From Isotricha intestinalis (Eukaryota; Ciliophora; Litostomatea; Vestibuliferida; Isotrichidae): DNA of 30,596 bases. The stretch is from contig JAJJLU010003801.1 of NCBI GenBank assembly GCA_023807065.1, positions 1-30,596 of the forward strand, in the 5' to 3' direction. Made by a program: the position numbers and the translations under genes. Under the pieces are notes generated by a model that saw only the letters and a list, made by a program, of their open reading frames with translations, was not told where the DNA came from and did no database searches. Of the stretch, positions 1-9,180 are shown one piece after another. The first letter of the stretch is position 1. Every line of letters starts with the position of its first letter.

Positions 1-879
1 CATTTATTATATATAATAGAATTAAAAAATTCACAATTTTTTACAAAAATGATAATAAATAGACCACATAAAGATAGAATTTGGGATATTACTTTATTAG
101 AAAATGGAAATATAGCAACAATTTCTATGGATAATATTTGTAGTTTCATTAAAATAAATGAAAATAATTTTGAAATAAAAGGAATAATAAAAAAACAAAT
201 TGTTAATAAGGAAAAATTTAATTCTTTTTTAATTTTATCTGAGCGTTATGTTGCAATTCATACATGGCATAATTTATTAATATTTAGAATACCTAAAGAA
301 GGAAAAGAAGAAAATAAAGAAATTATAGAAAAAGACTATTCAGATTCAAATATAGATACTTATTCAGGATTAATTTTAAAAAATATTGAAGGAAATGATG
401 TTTATTTTTTTTCAGTTTTAAGTCGGCAAAATTTGATAAATTTATGGAAATTTAATTTAGAAACTGAAGAATTAAGTGAATCATTTTCTATAACTGAAAT
501 TCATTTTTCACTTTTTAGTGGTTCTTTATGTAAATATAATGAAGAATGTTTCTTTGTTGGAGGATATGAAAGGCACGGTTATTATCTTATTTCATATAAT
601 GATTTAGAAGAAATTTTTCATGATATCCCTAATAATAATCATTTTCAAAGTATTTGTGTTATGCCTGATGAAACTTTTGTATGTGGTGAAAATTATGGGA
701 ATAAAAAATTTTTTTTGAGAAGATATCAAATTATTAATGATGAAAGTATTTTAGTCGATAATATTAATGATGGTAATGATAATGAATCACCTAAAAAAAA
801 TCCAATTACTATTGTTTGTTTAGATAATTCTACTATTGTTGTTGGAGATTATGATGGATGTATTTCATTATGGGGATAA
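1..879 (+). CDS. WD40-repeat protein, 3' part (5' end outside the window)
   Basis: The frame is open from base 1 to the TAA at 877-879. The first ATG is at 49, but the 16 codons before it are also open and protein-like (ending ...NSQFFTK), so the gene probably starts upstream of the window. What is visible has beta-propeller character: a blade near the ATG contains HKDRIWDI followed by NGNIATIS, and the last blade, VCLDNSTIVVGDYDGCISLWG split over two strands, ends exactly at the stop. The roughly 290 visible residues are slightly fewer than a full seven-bladed propeller. WD40 domains are protein-docking platforms; no catalytic residues are seen and no specific family is recognised. If translation did start at ATG 49, the protein would be 276 residues. 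I am fairly sure of WD40-like and unsure of the N-terminus. Confidence 0.62.
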   Translation, partial: HLLYIIELKNSQFFTKMIINRPHKDRIWDITLLENGNIATISMDNICSFIKINENNFEIKGIIKKQIVNKEKFNSFLILSERYVAIHTWHNLLIFRIPKEGKEENKEIIEKDYSDSNIDTYSGLILKNIEGNDVYFFSVLSRQNLINLWKFNLETEELSESFSITEIHFSLFSGSLCKYNEECFFVGGYERHGYYLISYNDLEEIFHDIPNNNHFQSICVMPDETFVCGENYGNKKFFLRRYQIINDESILVDNINDGNDNESPKKNPITIVCLDNSTIVVGDYDGCISLWG

Positions 880-1416
880 TTAATATAATATTTTCATGAT
901 TTCAAATTATTACAACTAATGTTATATAATTTATATAATTAAAATTTATTTATATATAAAATACAATTTTATTATACACTAAACTTGAATATATTAAATA
1001 ATCCAAAAAGTTTAAATTCAAAAGATTTTCTTAATTTTGAATTCTTTCTTCTAAACTTTTAAAAACTTTATTGAAACCCTTTTTTATATTCTGTTATTAA
1101 TTAAATCATATTATAATTAAACTATTCAGAAAGGATATTTTCATTAATATATTTTTTGGGTTTTTATTTTGTTTCTATTTTTCTAAAACAAATTCTAAAT
1201 ATGAATAGTAAAATTCGATTAAGGTTTTTTCCTCATATCTTTAAATCATTTTTCTTCCTTTTAATTTGGCCTGAATGATTTTTTTAAAATTTGTAAATGA
1301 ATGTTTTAGAACTAGATTAAATTTAAGAATAATAAAAGAATTTATTTGGATTTTGTTTAGTTAAATAAATAGAATTATTAATTTTTTTATTTTAATTAAA
1401 ACAATTAGGTATAGAA
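880..1416. other. Intergenic gap with a faint minus-strand coding remnant
   Basis: There is no intact gene. On the minus strand, about 1090 down to the stop at 950-952, one frame reads as roughly 47 codons with G favoured at codon position 1 (for example FNKVFKSLEERIQ, then one TAA, then ENLLNLNFLDYLIYSSL). This may be the tail of a decayed gene. The rest is A/T-rich and low in information. Confidence 0.3.
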
Positions 1417-1602
1417 ATGTTTATAAAAGTAATAACAGATGGAAATTCAAAAAATAATTCAACAATTGAACAAATAGCAAAAAAAATTTTAGAAGAAAAA
1501 GGAACTCCTATTTTATTACAAAATATTCATAAATATTTTAATTTATTTGAATTAACTTTTCTATATGATGAATTAGAGAAAGATGTAAAAAGTGATTTAT
1601 AA
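1417..1602 (+). CDS. Small hypothetical protein (61 aa)
   Basis: A 61-codon ORF runs from ATG to TAA and begins MFIKVITDGNSKNN. Codon structure is convincing: many codons start with G (GAT, GAA, GGA, GTA) and the third position is almost always A or T, as in the large genes nearby. A predicted helix-rich middle (IEQIAKKILEEKG) is followed by a hydrophobic stretch. No family is recognised and there is no signal peptide. It may be a real small gene or the surviving front of a decayed longer one: another coding-like stretch in the same frame (1756-1962) lies just downstream, but the 150 bases between are full of stops. Confidence 0.42.
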   Translation: MFIKVITDGNSKNNSTIEQIAKKILEEKGTPILLQNIHKYFNLFELTFLYDELEKDVKSDL

Positions 1603-1755
1603 TTTAAATAATTTTTTTAATAAAAAAGAATAAAAAATTGATTTCTAAAATGAAAATATTTAATAAAGAAAATATTATAATAATTTGTAATACTTTTAAA
1701 AATGTTTCCTTCTTAATGATATAGGGAAACCTTTTTTATTTACTGTGTCATTTAG

Positions 1756-1962
1756 AATAAAATAATACTTTTATCAAATTTCATTAAAAAGGGAATAACT
1801 AATAAATATGATATGACCTCCATTATTTGAAAAAATATTGTGGCTTTTAATTAACATACAAAGTGTAGGTGTGTTTTGATAGAATTATTAACTGATATTC
1901 CTTTATTTCAAAGAAAAAGAGATAAAAATTTAAAATTCCTAATAAAAGTAATTAGCCTGTAA
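1756..1962 (+). pseudogene. Decayed coding fragment, frame broken only by TGA and TAA
   Basis: After a TAG at 1753-1755 one frame runs 68 codons to the TAA at 1960-1962 with two internal stops, TGA at 1828 and TAA at 1852. The segments between read like ordinary protein: IKKGITNKYDMTSII, then KNIVAFN, then CVLIELLTDIPLFQRKRDKN. No frameshift is needed. The stops sit where Trp and Gln would be reached by one G-to-A or C-to-T change. No family is recognised. It could be noise in A/T-rich DNA, but the last open segment of 35 codons has clear codon structure. Confidence 0.32.
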
Positions 1963-2142
1963 TTATTAAATAACCTGTTTAACAGAAAAAAAATATGGTA
2001 AAAAAAGAAATTTTTTTAATTTTCCCAAATAATAATTTTTTGAAATTTTGAATATAAGTTTATATATTATTTCATAAAATATATATATTAAAAAATTTAA
2101 ATAAAAATAACTATTCAAAAAAAACTAAAATTAAATAATAAT

Positions 2143-4239
2143 ATGGCAATAAATCCAATAGATCATTTTTCTCGACCTTTAAGCCAAATAATAAACACAT
2201 ATAATCGGAAAAAATTCATAAATATGAATAAAGAATATATATTAGATTTAGAAATCACAAATAAATTAAAAACAGAGGGAAATAATCCACAAACAAGAGA
2301 AATAATAAATCAATTAGAAAATGAGAAACAAAAGTTAAAACCAGAATATTTAAGAAAAAAAAACAAAGTAAATATTATAGGAGTAGATGAAGGTTTTATA
2401 TCACTTCCAAAAGTAACATCAAATTCAAATTGGAAAAAATTATCAAAAGAAGAAATAGAACAAATAGAAAATTATAAATTAAATAAAAACTTATATAAAA
2501 CAATGAATAAAGATTCAATATTAAATTTTATAAAAGATTCAGATAAAGATGATAAAGCAGAAAAATTTCATAAAAGAAAAATAGAAGAAAATGAAATTAA
2601 AAAATTAAATAATTGGGATATTCAAAATGCATCATATAATAAATCAATAAGAAGAGCAACAACTTTTAATGGAATAACTCAATCTTTAGATTCTTCAAAT
2701 GTAAATTGGATGTTTCAAATTAAGAATAATCCTAAAGAAGCTCAAATTATTGCAAGAAATAAAAATTTAAAAGAATTTTTTGATAAATTTGAAGTTGAAC
2801 AAAATGCTATTTTTAATCAAAATATGAGTATTAATAAAAAACAATTTCATTTTGATGCTTTTGATAATAATAATATAAATGATAAAAAAAAAGAAATTAA
2901 TAAAAAATCTAGTGTTGATTTTTATAAAGAAATAATGAAAGAAAAAATTAGAGTTGAAGAATTTTTAGATAGTAGTTTATCTCAAATGTCTCAACAAGTT
3001 TATGATAAAAAAACAGAAAAAAAAAGATTTGCTGATGAAGTAGCTCAAATATTAATTAGATTAAATGATATTGAAAATGAAAAAAGAAATTTAATTGAAG
3101 ATGCAAAAGATGTTTCAGAGAAAATTAAAAATGGTGATATTGATGTTGATGAATATGATTTTGATTATTTCATTACTAAAAAAAAGAAAAAAAGTCCTAA
3201 AAAACATAAAAAATCTGAAGTTATAAATTCAGAAGAAGAAAAATGGAAAAAAATGGAAATTAATATGAAAAAAGTAAAAGAAGTTCATGTTAAGAAAGAA
3301 TTAACTAATATGCAAAAATTAAAAATTCATAAAAAAATAGTTGAATTTAATCAAAAAATAATTAATCATATTAAAAGTTTAGATGAAGAAAAAGAAAATT
3401 TAAGACATGAAATGGGAATTAAAAATAAAAAAATATTAAGTATTGAAGATGAATTAAGAAAATTAAAATTAAGAGTTAATAGTAGAGTTTCTGATCATAA
3501 AAGATATTATTTTGAAATATTAAAAAAAGGAATTGATGTTAGAAGAGAAGGTTTAAGTTGGATTTTAGTTAAATTAATTGAATTAAAAGCTTTTATTGAA
3601 CATTCTAAATTTCCTAATTTTTTAAATACAAAACAAATTGAATATTTATTAAAAATTTCTTATAAACAATATGAATTATCTGAATTAGTAAAATTATTTA
3701 CAGTTTTATCAAATAGACAAAAAGCCTTAAAAGATAATTTAAATCAAAAACAACAAATAGATAATAATTTAATGACTAAGACAACTTTAGAAAATGAATC
3801 AATAAATAATAATGAAAAAAATGAAGTTGAATATACAATTCCTCAAAAATTTGTTTCTGGATTTGATTCTATTGCTTTAAAATATGAAAAAGTTATTAAT
3901 ATTGCAATAAATACAAAAAAAGAAGATAAAGTTATCAAAAATATTGTTAATAATTTACATAAATTAATTGCTTATAAAACTTTTAATGATGAAACTTTTG
4001 AAAAAATCAGCTTTGTTCCTGGTTCTTATGCTGAATTTTTTAATACTAACACTAAATTTAGAGAATATTTTGATGATATATTTTATTTAAATGGTGAAAT
4101 TGTGAAAAGAGAAAAAGAAATTAAAAAATTGAGAAATGATGAAATGGAAAGTTTTAGAAAAGAAAATGCAAAAAGAGTTGGTAACGTTGAAATTGAAACA
4201 CAATTTGCTGCTATGTTTGGTAATGGTATTATAATATAA
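2143..4239 (+). CDS. Large coiled-coil protein, conserved-hypothetical, possibly cytoskeletal
   Basis: A 698-residue protein with an uninterrupted frame, ATG to TAA. The N-terminal 130 residues are basic and contain the block VNIIGVDEGFISLP. Residues about 250-460 are strongly charged, Lys/Glu-rich and heptad-like, as expected for a long coiled coil. Residues about 467-505 form a distinct block (GLSWILVKLIELKAFIEHSK, followed by FPNFLNTKQIEYLL) that looks like a folded helical module, followed by another helical segment (LSELVKLFTVLSNRQKALKDN). The last 60 residues are again charged coil. There is no signal peptide, membrane segment or catalytic motif. I do not recognise a named family. Proteins of this build in ciliates are often axonemal or cortical, but that is inference. 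Codon usage matches the neighbours. Confidence 0.85.
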   Translation: MAINPIDHFSRPLSQIINTYNRKKFINMNKEYILDLEITNKLKTEGNNPQTREIINQLENEKQKLKPEYLRKKNKVNIIGVDEGFISLPKVTSNSNWKKLSKEEIEQIENYKLNKNLYKTMNKDSILNFIKDSDKDDKAEKFHKRKIEENEIKKLNNWDIQNASYNKSIRRATTFNGITQSLDSSNVNWMFQIKNNPKEAQIIARNKNLKEFFDKFEVEQNAIFNQNMSINKKQFHFDAFDNNNINDKKKEINKKSSVDFYKEIMKEKIRVEEFLDSSLSQMSQQVYDKKTEKKRFADEVAQILIRLNDIENEKRNLIEDAKDVSEKIKNGDIDVDEYDFDYFITKKKKKSPKKHKKSEVINSEEEKWKKMEINMKKVKEVHVKKELTNMQKLKIHKKIVEFNQKIINHIKSLDEEKENLRHEMGIKNKKILSIEDELRKLKLRVNSRVSDHKRYYFEILKKGIDVRREGLSWILVKLIELKAFIEHSKFPNFLNTKQIEYLLKISYKQYELSELVKLFTVLSNRQKALKDNLNQKQQIDNNLMTKTTLENESINNNEKNEVEYTIPQKFVSGFDSIALKYEKVINIAINTKKEDKVIKNIVNNLHKLIAYKTFNDETFEKISFVPGSYAEFFNTNTKFREYFDDIFYLNGEIVKREKEIKKLRNDEMESFRKENAKRVGNVEIETQFAAMFGNGIII

Positions 4240-5077
4240 TTAAGTATTTTTATTTTAAAATATATTAATTGTAATAATTTCATAATAAAATCATTATTAG
4301 AATAGAAATTCTATTAAAAAAAAAAATAAAAATTAAATGTATGTAAATACATTTATTATAAAAATTAAGGTATATATATTTCAATTCAGAAAAAAAATAA
4401 TAATTATTCCAATTCTTTTTTATTGAAAAGAAATTTTTCCTTTTATTATAATTTAAATTATTTATGTAAGAAACATCTTTACTTAATTAAAAAATTGTAA
4501 AATATTTTTAAAAAATATTTTGAAATGCTATTCATATATTTATAAATATTAAAAACTTAGAATATTCTAATTAATTATATATAATTTTCATTAAAGATTT
4601 TCTATTCTTGTTACATTAAATATTGTCTATAAATATTTTATTTTATAATTAAAATGATTTATGATTAAAATATTATAATTTGATTATATGAGATTAAAAA
4701 AATTAAATAAAAAACAAAAAGGAAACAAAAAGGGGAAAAAATATATTAATAAATGTATTTAATAATAATAAAAAATTGATAATAATAAAAGAAAATAATA
4801 TTTAATAAAAATACAAAATTAGAATGATATATTTCATTAAAAGAAAATAAAAAAATATAAAACAAGTTATTAATATAGAACTAATTAAAATTTGAATGTA
4901 TAATTAATAAATTTTTTAAAAAATAAAAATTATTTAATAAAAAAATCTCTAAATATTGACTATCCTAAAATTTTTAAAAATTAGATTTAAATTTAATTTT
5001 ACAAAAATATTAACAAATTCAATAATTAATTAGTAATTTGTAATAATATTTTTCAACTTATTATTTTTATAAAAATT
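4240..5077. other. Intergenic A/T-rich gap with two short palindromes
   Basis: No supported gene. Two palindromes lie just after the preceding stop: AATAGAA-A-TTCTATT at 4301-4315, and a 9-bp stem with GTAA loop at 4334-4355 (TAAATGTAT/ATACATTTA). They may be 3'-UTR or processing structures or chance in A/T-rich DNA. The remaining 700 bases, upstream of the K+ channel gene, show no codon structure in either strand; promoter elements cannot be told from the background. Confidence 0.4.
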
Positions 5078-8000
5078 ATGGTAGATAATGAGGAATTAAA
5101 CCAATTATCTAGAAATGAAGAAATATCAAATCAAGAATCAGATAATGAGTCTAAAAATTCTCCTGGATTTATAGATAATTATATGAAATTTCAAAATCAA
5201 GTAGATGAAATGGTGGGAGATGATAATGAAGAAAATCAAAAAACATTTAAACAAAATTTAGATGCTTTTTTATCAAATGGTTTATTAAAAGATGCTATTG
5301 AAATTATTTCATTTCTCTTATCTTTTTCATCATTTGTAATATATATTATAAGTACTTATTTCCCAGAAGAAAAATTTGAATGGTTTATTACATTTGAATA
5401 TTTTGTTTGTGGTTATTTTAATTTAGAAAGTATATTAAATTTATATTTAGCTCAACATCGTTTATTACATTTATTACAACTTGATTCAGGAATAGATTTA
5501 TTATCTTCAATTTTACCATATTTTGCAAGAATAAATAACACAACTATTAGGAAATTTGTAGAAATGAGTAGAGCCCTTCTAATATTTAGAATAACTAGAA
5601 TAATTCAAAAATATTTAAAATTAAATAATAGTGAAGTAGCCCGTTTATTAATAATAATGGTATTATCATTTTTAAATTTAATATTATTTGCATCATGTTG
5701 TTTCCGTATTGTAGAAATAGATAGAATAAATTATTTCATTCAAAATCCTTCTCAAAGAGTTGTTAAATTAACATATCAATCACATTTTCATGATTTTTTC
5801 TATTATAGTATAATTACATTATCAACAATAGGTTATGGAGATATTTATCCTTTAACTGAATTAGGAAGAATAATAATAATATTATTAATAGTAATTACAA
5901 TTTATATGGTACCAAAGCAAACAAATGAATTAATTCAAATATTAGAAAATTCCTCAATTTACTCAAGAGATATATACAGAGCAAATCCAGAAATTCCTCA
6001 TTTAGTTATTTGTGGAAATGTGGGAGTAGATGCTTTAAAAAATTTTTGTAATGAATTATTTCATGTTGATCATGGTCAAAGTGATAAAAATGCTGTTATA
6101 TTAAATCCATCAATGCCAAGTCAAGAAATGAGATTATTTTTACATGCAGGTAAATATGAAGTAAATTTAAAATATTTACAAGGAAATCCAGTTTTAGAAA
6201 AAGATTTAGAAAGAGCTGATATAAAACAAGCAAAAGCTTCAGTAATAATGACAGATAAATATACTGATGATCCTCATTCAACAGATCATAAAAATATATT
6301 AATGTCTTTAGCAATAAAAAAATATTTTTTACAGCAAAAAATATATGATTCAACTTTATTTATTCAATTAATTAAACCTGAAAATAAAATACATTATCAA
6401 AGTGGTTTACAATCACTTTCAATATCAAATAAATGTTCAAGTGATCAAGTAATTATTGTAGAAGAAATAAAAATGAATTTATTAAGTAAAAGTTGTTTAA
6501 TTCCAGGAATAATACCAATGATAACAAATTTAGTAAGATCAAGTGGATCTTGTGATGAAACAGAATTTACATGGATGAATGAATATTTAGAAGGAAATGG
6601 AAATGAAATATATAGAGCAAGTTTAAACGAACAATTTAAAAATAATACTTTTTGTCAAATATCTAAAATGATATATGAACAATACGATGCAATTGCATTT
6701 GCTCTTGAAATTGAAGTAGAAGGAAAAACAATGATATCATTAAATCCAGGAGCTTTTTTCATTGAAAAATTTATAGATGAAAGGGAAGATATTAAATTTT
6801 ATATTTATGTTATTTGTTCTGATAAAGAAGTGGCTGATCATATATCAACTGCAGATTCAGGAGTTGAAGAAAATGAAAATGATGATAATAATTCAGGTGG
6901 TGGTGATTTAAATGATGATAATGATGAAGGTGGACAAGTACAAGATAAACCAAAACCTGAAACAAAATTTAGAGATTATATGACTTTAAGAATAGAAGAT
7001 ATTCAACAATTAGATGAAAATAATGATATGCTGAATGAACCTGCTGAAGAAGAAGATGATTATTTTATTATTAAAAATTTTGTTAATAATAATGTTGATG
7101 TTAAGAAAGATTCTATTAGAAATTCTACTATATATAGAAATCATATTGTTGTTTGTGGTACTCATCCTTCTCTTTATTATTATATTTTACCTTTAAGAGC
7201 TAGATATTTAGGAAGAGAAAATTTAAAATATGTTGTAATATTAACTCAAGACATGCCTAAAGATTTATGGGATTCTATTTCTCGTTTTGAAAATATTATA
7301 TTAATTAATGGTTCACCATTAAATATAGAAGATTTATTACGAGCAAATATTGAATATGCAGATAAGGCAGTTATTTTAGAAAATGAAAATTCAAAACAAA
7401 ATTCTTCATATGATAACCAAATGGTTGATTCAGAAACGGTTTTTGTATATAAAGCAATAAAAAAATGTAATCCAAATATACAAATAATGACAGAATTAGC
7501 ATATGATTCAAATATAGAATTTTTACTTCCAGATGAAGAATTAGAAAAATTAGAAGCTGGAAATATATCATATGAAAGTACAAGTGTTTTTTCAGCTGGT
7601 GAAGTTTATGTAAGTCCAATAATAGATACTTTAACTTGTCAAGCTTATTATAATAAACATATTGTTACTATTATACATCAATTACTTACAGGAGGAAAAA
7701 ATGCTTCTAATCCAACTTTAAGATCAATTTGTGAAAATGTAGGTTTGAAAAGTAGTAATTTATGGCAAATGCCAATTCCTGAAAAATTAATAAATAAAAC
7801 TTTTTTAGACTTATATAAAGAATTTTGTGAAAAAAATATTATTGCATTAGGTTTATATAGATTATCAGGAGCAAGAGATAATAATAATCCATATGTTTAT
7901 ACTAAACCTCTTCCAGATACTAGATTAACTCATAGAGATAGAATTTTTGTTTTGGCTATTGATTCTATTAATTCCTATAATTTTAATGATGGTGAAGAAG

Positions 8001-8278
8001 AAAAAAATAATAATAATGAACAAAATGGGAAAAATAATGAAAATTATGAAGATCCTCTTGAAAAAGATAAAGAAAATGAATTAATTAATGAAAATTTAGT
8101 TGCAGAAGATTATGGGAGAAATAATAAATTTACTCCTTTAAGATATGTTGAAGATATGTTAACTGAAATTGAAAAACAAGTAAGGAATTTAAGTGTATTA
8201 CTAGAAAATACAAAAAATTCTATTCATGAAAGTGTTTCTAATGGAATTAAACAAGAAATAACTTCAATTTTACATTAA
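5078..8278 (+). CDS. BK (Slo)-type potassium channel with two RCK domains
   Basis: A 1066-residue protein with the layout of a large-conductance K+ channel subunit. The acidic cytosolic N-terminus (1-70) is followed by S1 (about 74-93), S2-S3 (about 101-150), a weakly charged S4 (spaced Arg around 158-178, RALLIFRITRII), S5 (188-208), a pore helix and the selectivity filter TIGYGD at 250-255, then S6 (263-280). RCK1 starts near 307 with a Rossmann-like strand and turn (HLVICGNVGVDAL). RCK2 starts near 688 (HIVVCGTHPS). Between them, about 595-670, is an acidic linker rich in Asp, Glu, Asn and Gly. K+ efflux gated through RCK tetramers is the family's role; Ca2+ sensitivity is likely but the canonical calcium bowl is not identified. 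BK channels have about 1100-1200 residues, so it looks complete. Ciliates use such channels in membrane excitability. Confidence 0.95.
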   Translation: MVDNEELNQLSRNEEISNQESDNESKNSPGFIDNYMKFQNQVDEMVGDDNEENQKTFKQNLDAFLSNGLLKDAIEIISFLLSFSSFVIYIISTYFPEEKFEWFITFEYFVCGYFNLESILNLYLAQHRLLHLLQLDSGIDLLSSILPYFARINNTTIRKFVEMSRALLIFRITRIIQKYLKLNNSEVARLLIIMVLSFLNLILFASCCFRIVEIDRINYFIQNPSQRVVKLTYQSHFHDFFYYSIITLSTIGYGDIYPLTELGRIIIILLIVITIYMVPKQTNELIQILENSSIYSRDIYRANPEIPHLVICGNVGVDALKNFCNELFHVDHGQSDKNAVILNPSMPSQEMRLFLHAGKYEVNLKYLQGNPVLEKDLERADIKQAKASVIMTDKYTDDPHSTDHKNILMSLAIKKYFLQQKIYDSTLFIQLIKPENKIHYQSGLQSLSISNKCSSDQVIIVEEIKMNLLSKSCLIPGIIPMITNLVRSSGSCDETEFTWMNEYLEGNGNEIYRASLNEQFKNNTFCQISKMIYEQYDAIAFALEIEVEGKTMISLNPGAFFIEKFIDEREDIKFYIYVICSDKEVADHISTADSGVEENENDDNNSGGGDLNDDNDEGGQVQDKPKPETKFRDYMTLRIEDIQQLDENNDMLNEPAEEEDDYFIIKNFVNNNVDVKKDSIRNSTIYRNHIVVCGTHPSLYYYILPLRARYLGRENLKYVVILTQDMPKDLWDSISRFENIILINGSPLNIEDLLRANIEYADKAVILENENSKQNSSYDNQMVDSETVFVYKAIKKCNPNIQIMTELAYDSNIEFLLPDEELEKLEAGNISYESTSVFSAGEVYVSPIIDTLTCQAYYNKHIVTIIHQLLTGGKNASNPTLRSICENVGLKSSNLWQMPIPEKLINKTFLDLYKEFCEKNIIALGLYRLSGARDNNNPYVYTKPLPDTRLTHRDRIFVLAIDSINSYNFNDGEEEKNNNNEQNGKNNENYEDPLEKDKENELINENLVAEDYGRNNKFTPLRYVEDMLTEIEKQVRNLSVLLENTKNSIHESVSNGIKQEITSILH

Positions 8279-8585
8279 TAATTTAGATATATTTTTTTAT
8301 TTTATATTTATTAAATTAATTTTTTAGTCGAAAAATAATTAAAAATAATTTTGATATATTTTTCAATGAATGAAGCTATAATAAAATTGATATAGATACA
8401 TCTTTATTGTTTTCTAAAATAATATCTTAAAGTCATGATCTTATATAGATGGAATAACAATGAAAGAAAGAGTAATACGTAAATGAATAATGAAAAAAGG
8501 AGAAAAAACCAAAAAAAAAAATAGGAAATTTAATTTATTAACATAAAAACAATTTATTCTAAAAAACTACTGATATTGGATATGA

Positions 8586-8766
8586 GATCAATTTACTTTT
8601 TTTATTTATCAAGAAATAATTTCTCAAAAAATTGAACTTATTAAAGGAATGATTTTAAATGGAATGAATATTATTACAAGAGAATGAAAAAATATTTAAA
8701 ATAAATGCATAGGCATATGACGATGAAAATATTGAGGAAGTTAAATTTGGATATCAATTTTTATAA
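8586..8766 (+). pseudogene. Decayed coding fragment in the gap after the K+ channel
   Basis: Two open pieces in different frames abut at an A-run. Piece one, 8586-8687, reads DQFTFFIYQEIISQKIELIK and ends in TGA. Piece two, 8686-8766, contains AYDDENIEEVKFGYQFL with one TAG at 8710. Many codons begin with G, as in real genes here. The junction needs a one-base slip in the A-run near 8687. No start codon, no family recognised. Confidence 0.32.
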
Positions 8767-8862
8767 TTAATCATCAGATAAATTTTTAAATATTATGTGA
8801 TAAATAAAAAATAATTATAATAAAGATATTAATATTATTAGAGAATAATCTAAAAGTAGATT

Positions 8863-9172
8863 TTAAATCCTCATTTTTTGATTATCAAAGCTAATAAAAT
8901 TTTGTTTTTCTTTGAACGGAACAATTGAATTGAGATTTTCATTTAAAATTTTTCCTGAATATTTATGAAAAGTAAGTAATTCTATTAAGAATGATAATAG
9001 TTGTAAATCTTTTGGAATTTCAACTAAGCTTTTTAATTCTGATAAAATGGAATCAAAAATATTAAGTAATAATATTCATAATTATCTTTGTGAATAATTT
9101 TAGTTTTAAATAAATTTATAAATGATGATAATAATTTAAACTTATTTTTATTTAACAATAATTTAAAAAAAA
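8863..9172 (-). pseudogene. Truncated minus-strand gene relic upstream of the MORN gene
   Basis: On the minus strand 70 codons are open from 9075 to the TAA at 8863-8865, without a start codon. Residues such as SILSELKSLVEIPKDLQLLS and KILNENLNSIVPFKEK, with Gln as CAA and G strongly favoured at codon position 1, mark it as coding. Upstream, 9172 to about 9060, another frame continues coding-like text (FINLFKTKIIHKDNYEYYY); the two join if the T5 run near 9055 had one more T. The 5' end runs into the start of the divergent MORN gene, so the gene is truncated. No family recognised. An unrecognised exon of a spliced gene is an alternative, but no partner exon is visible. Confidence 0.38.
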
Positions 9173-9180
9173 ATTATAAA

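Noticed and set aside
1704..1740. GTTTCC/GGAAAC stem followed by a T-run, resembling a small Pol III RNA gene
   Set aside because: The stem is only six pairs with a 25-base loop, no internal promoter boxes are visible, and nearby sequence fits a decayed coding frame.
6096..7619. Leu/Tyr-rich minus-strand ORFs inside the K+ channel gene
   Set aside because: They are shadows of the well-supported channel coding sequence and have no codon structure of their own.
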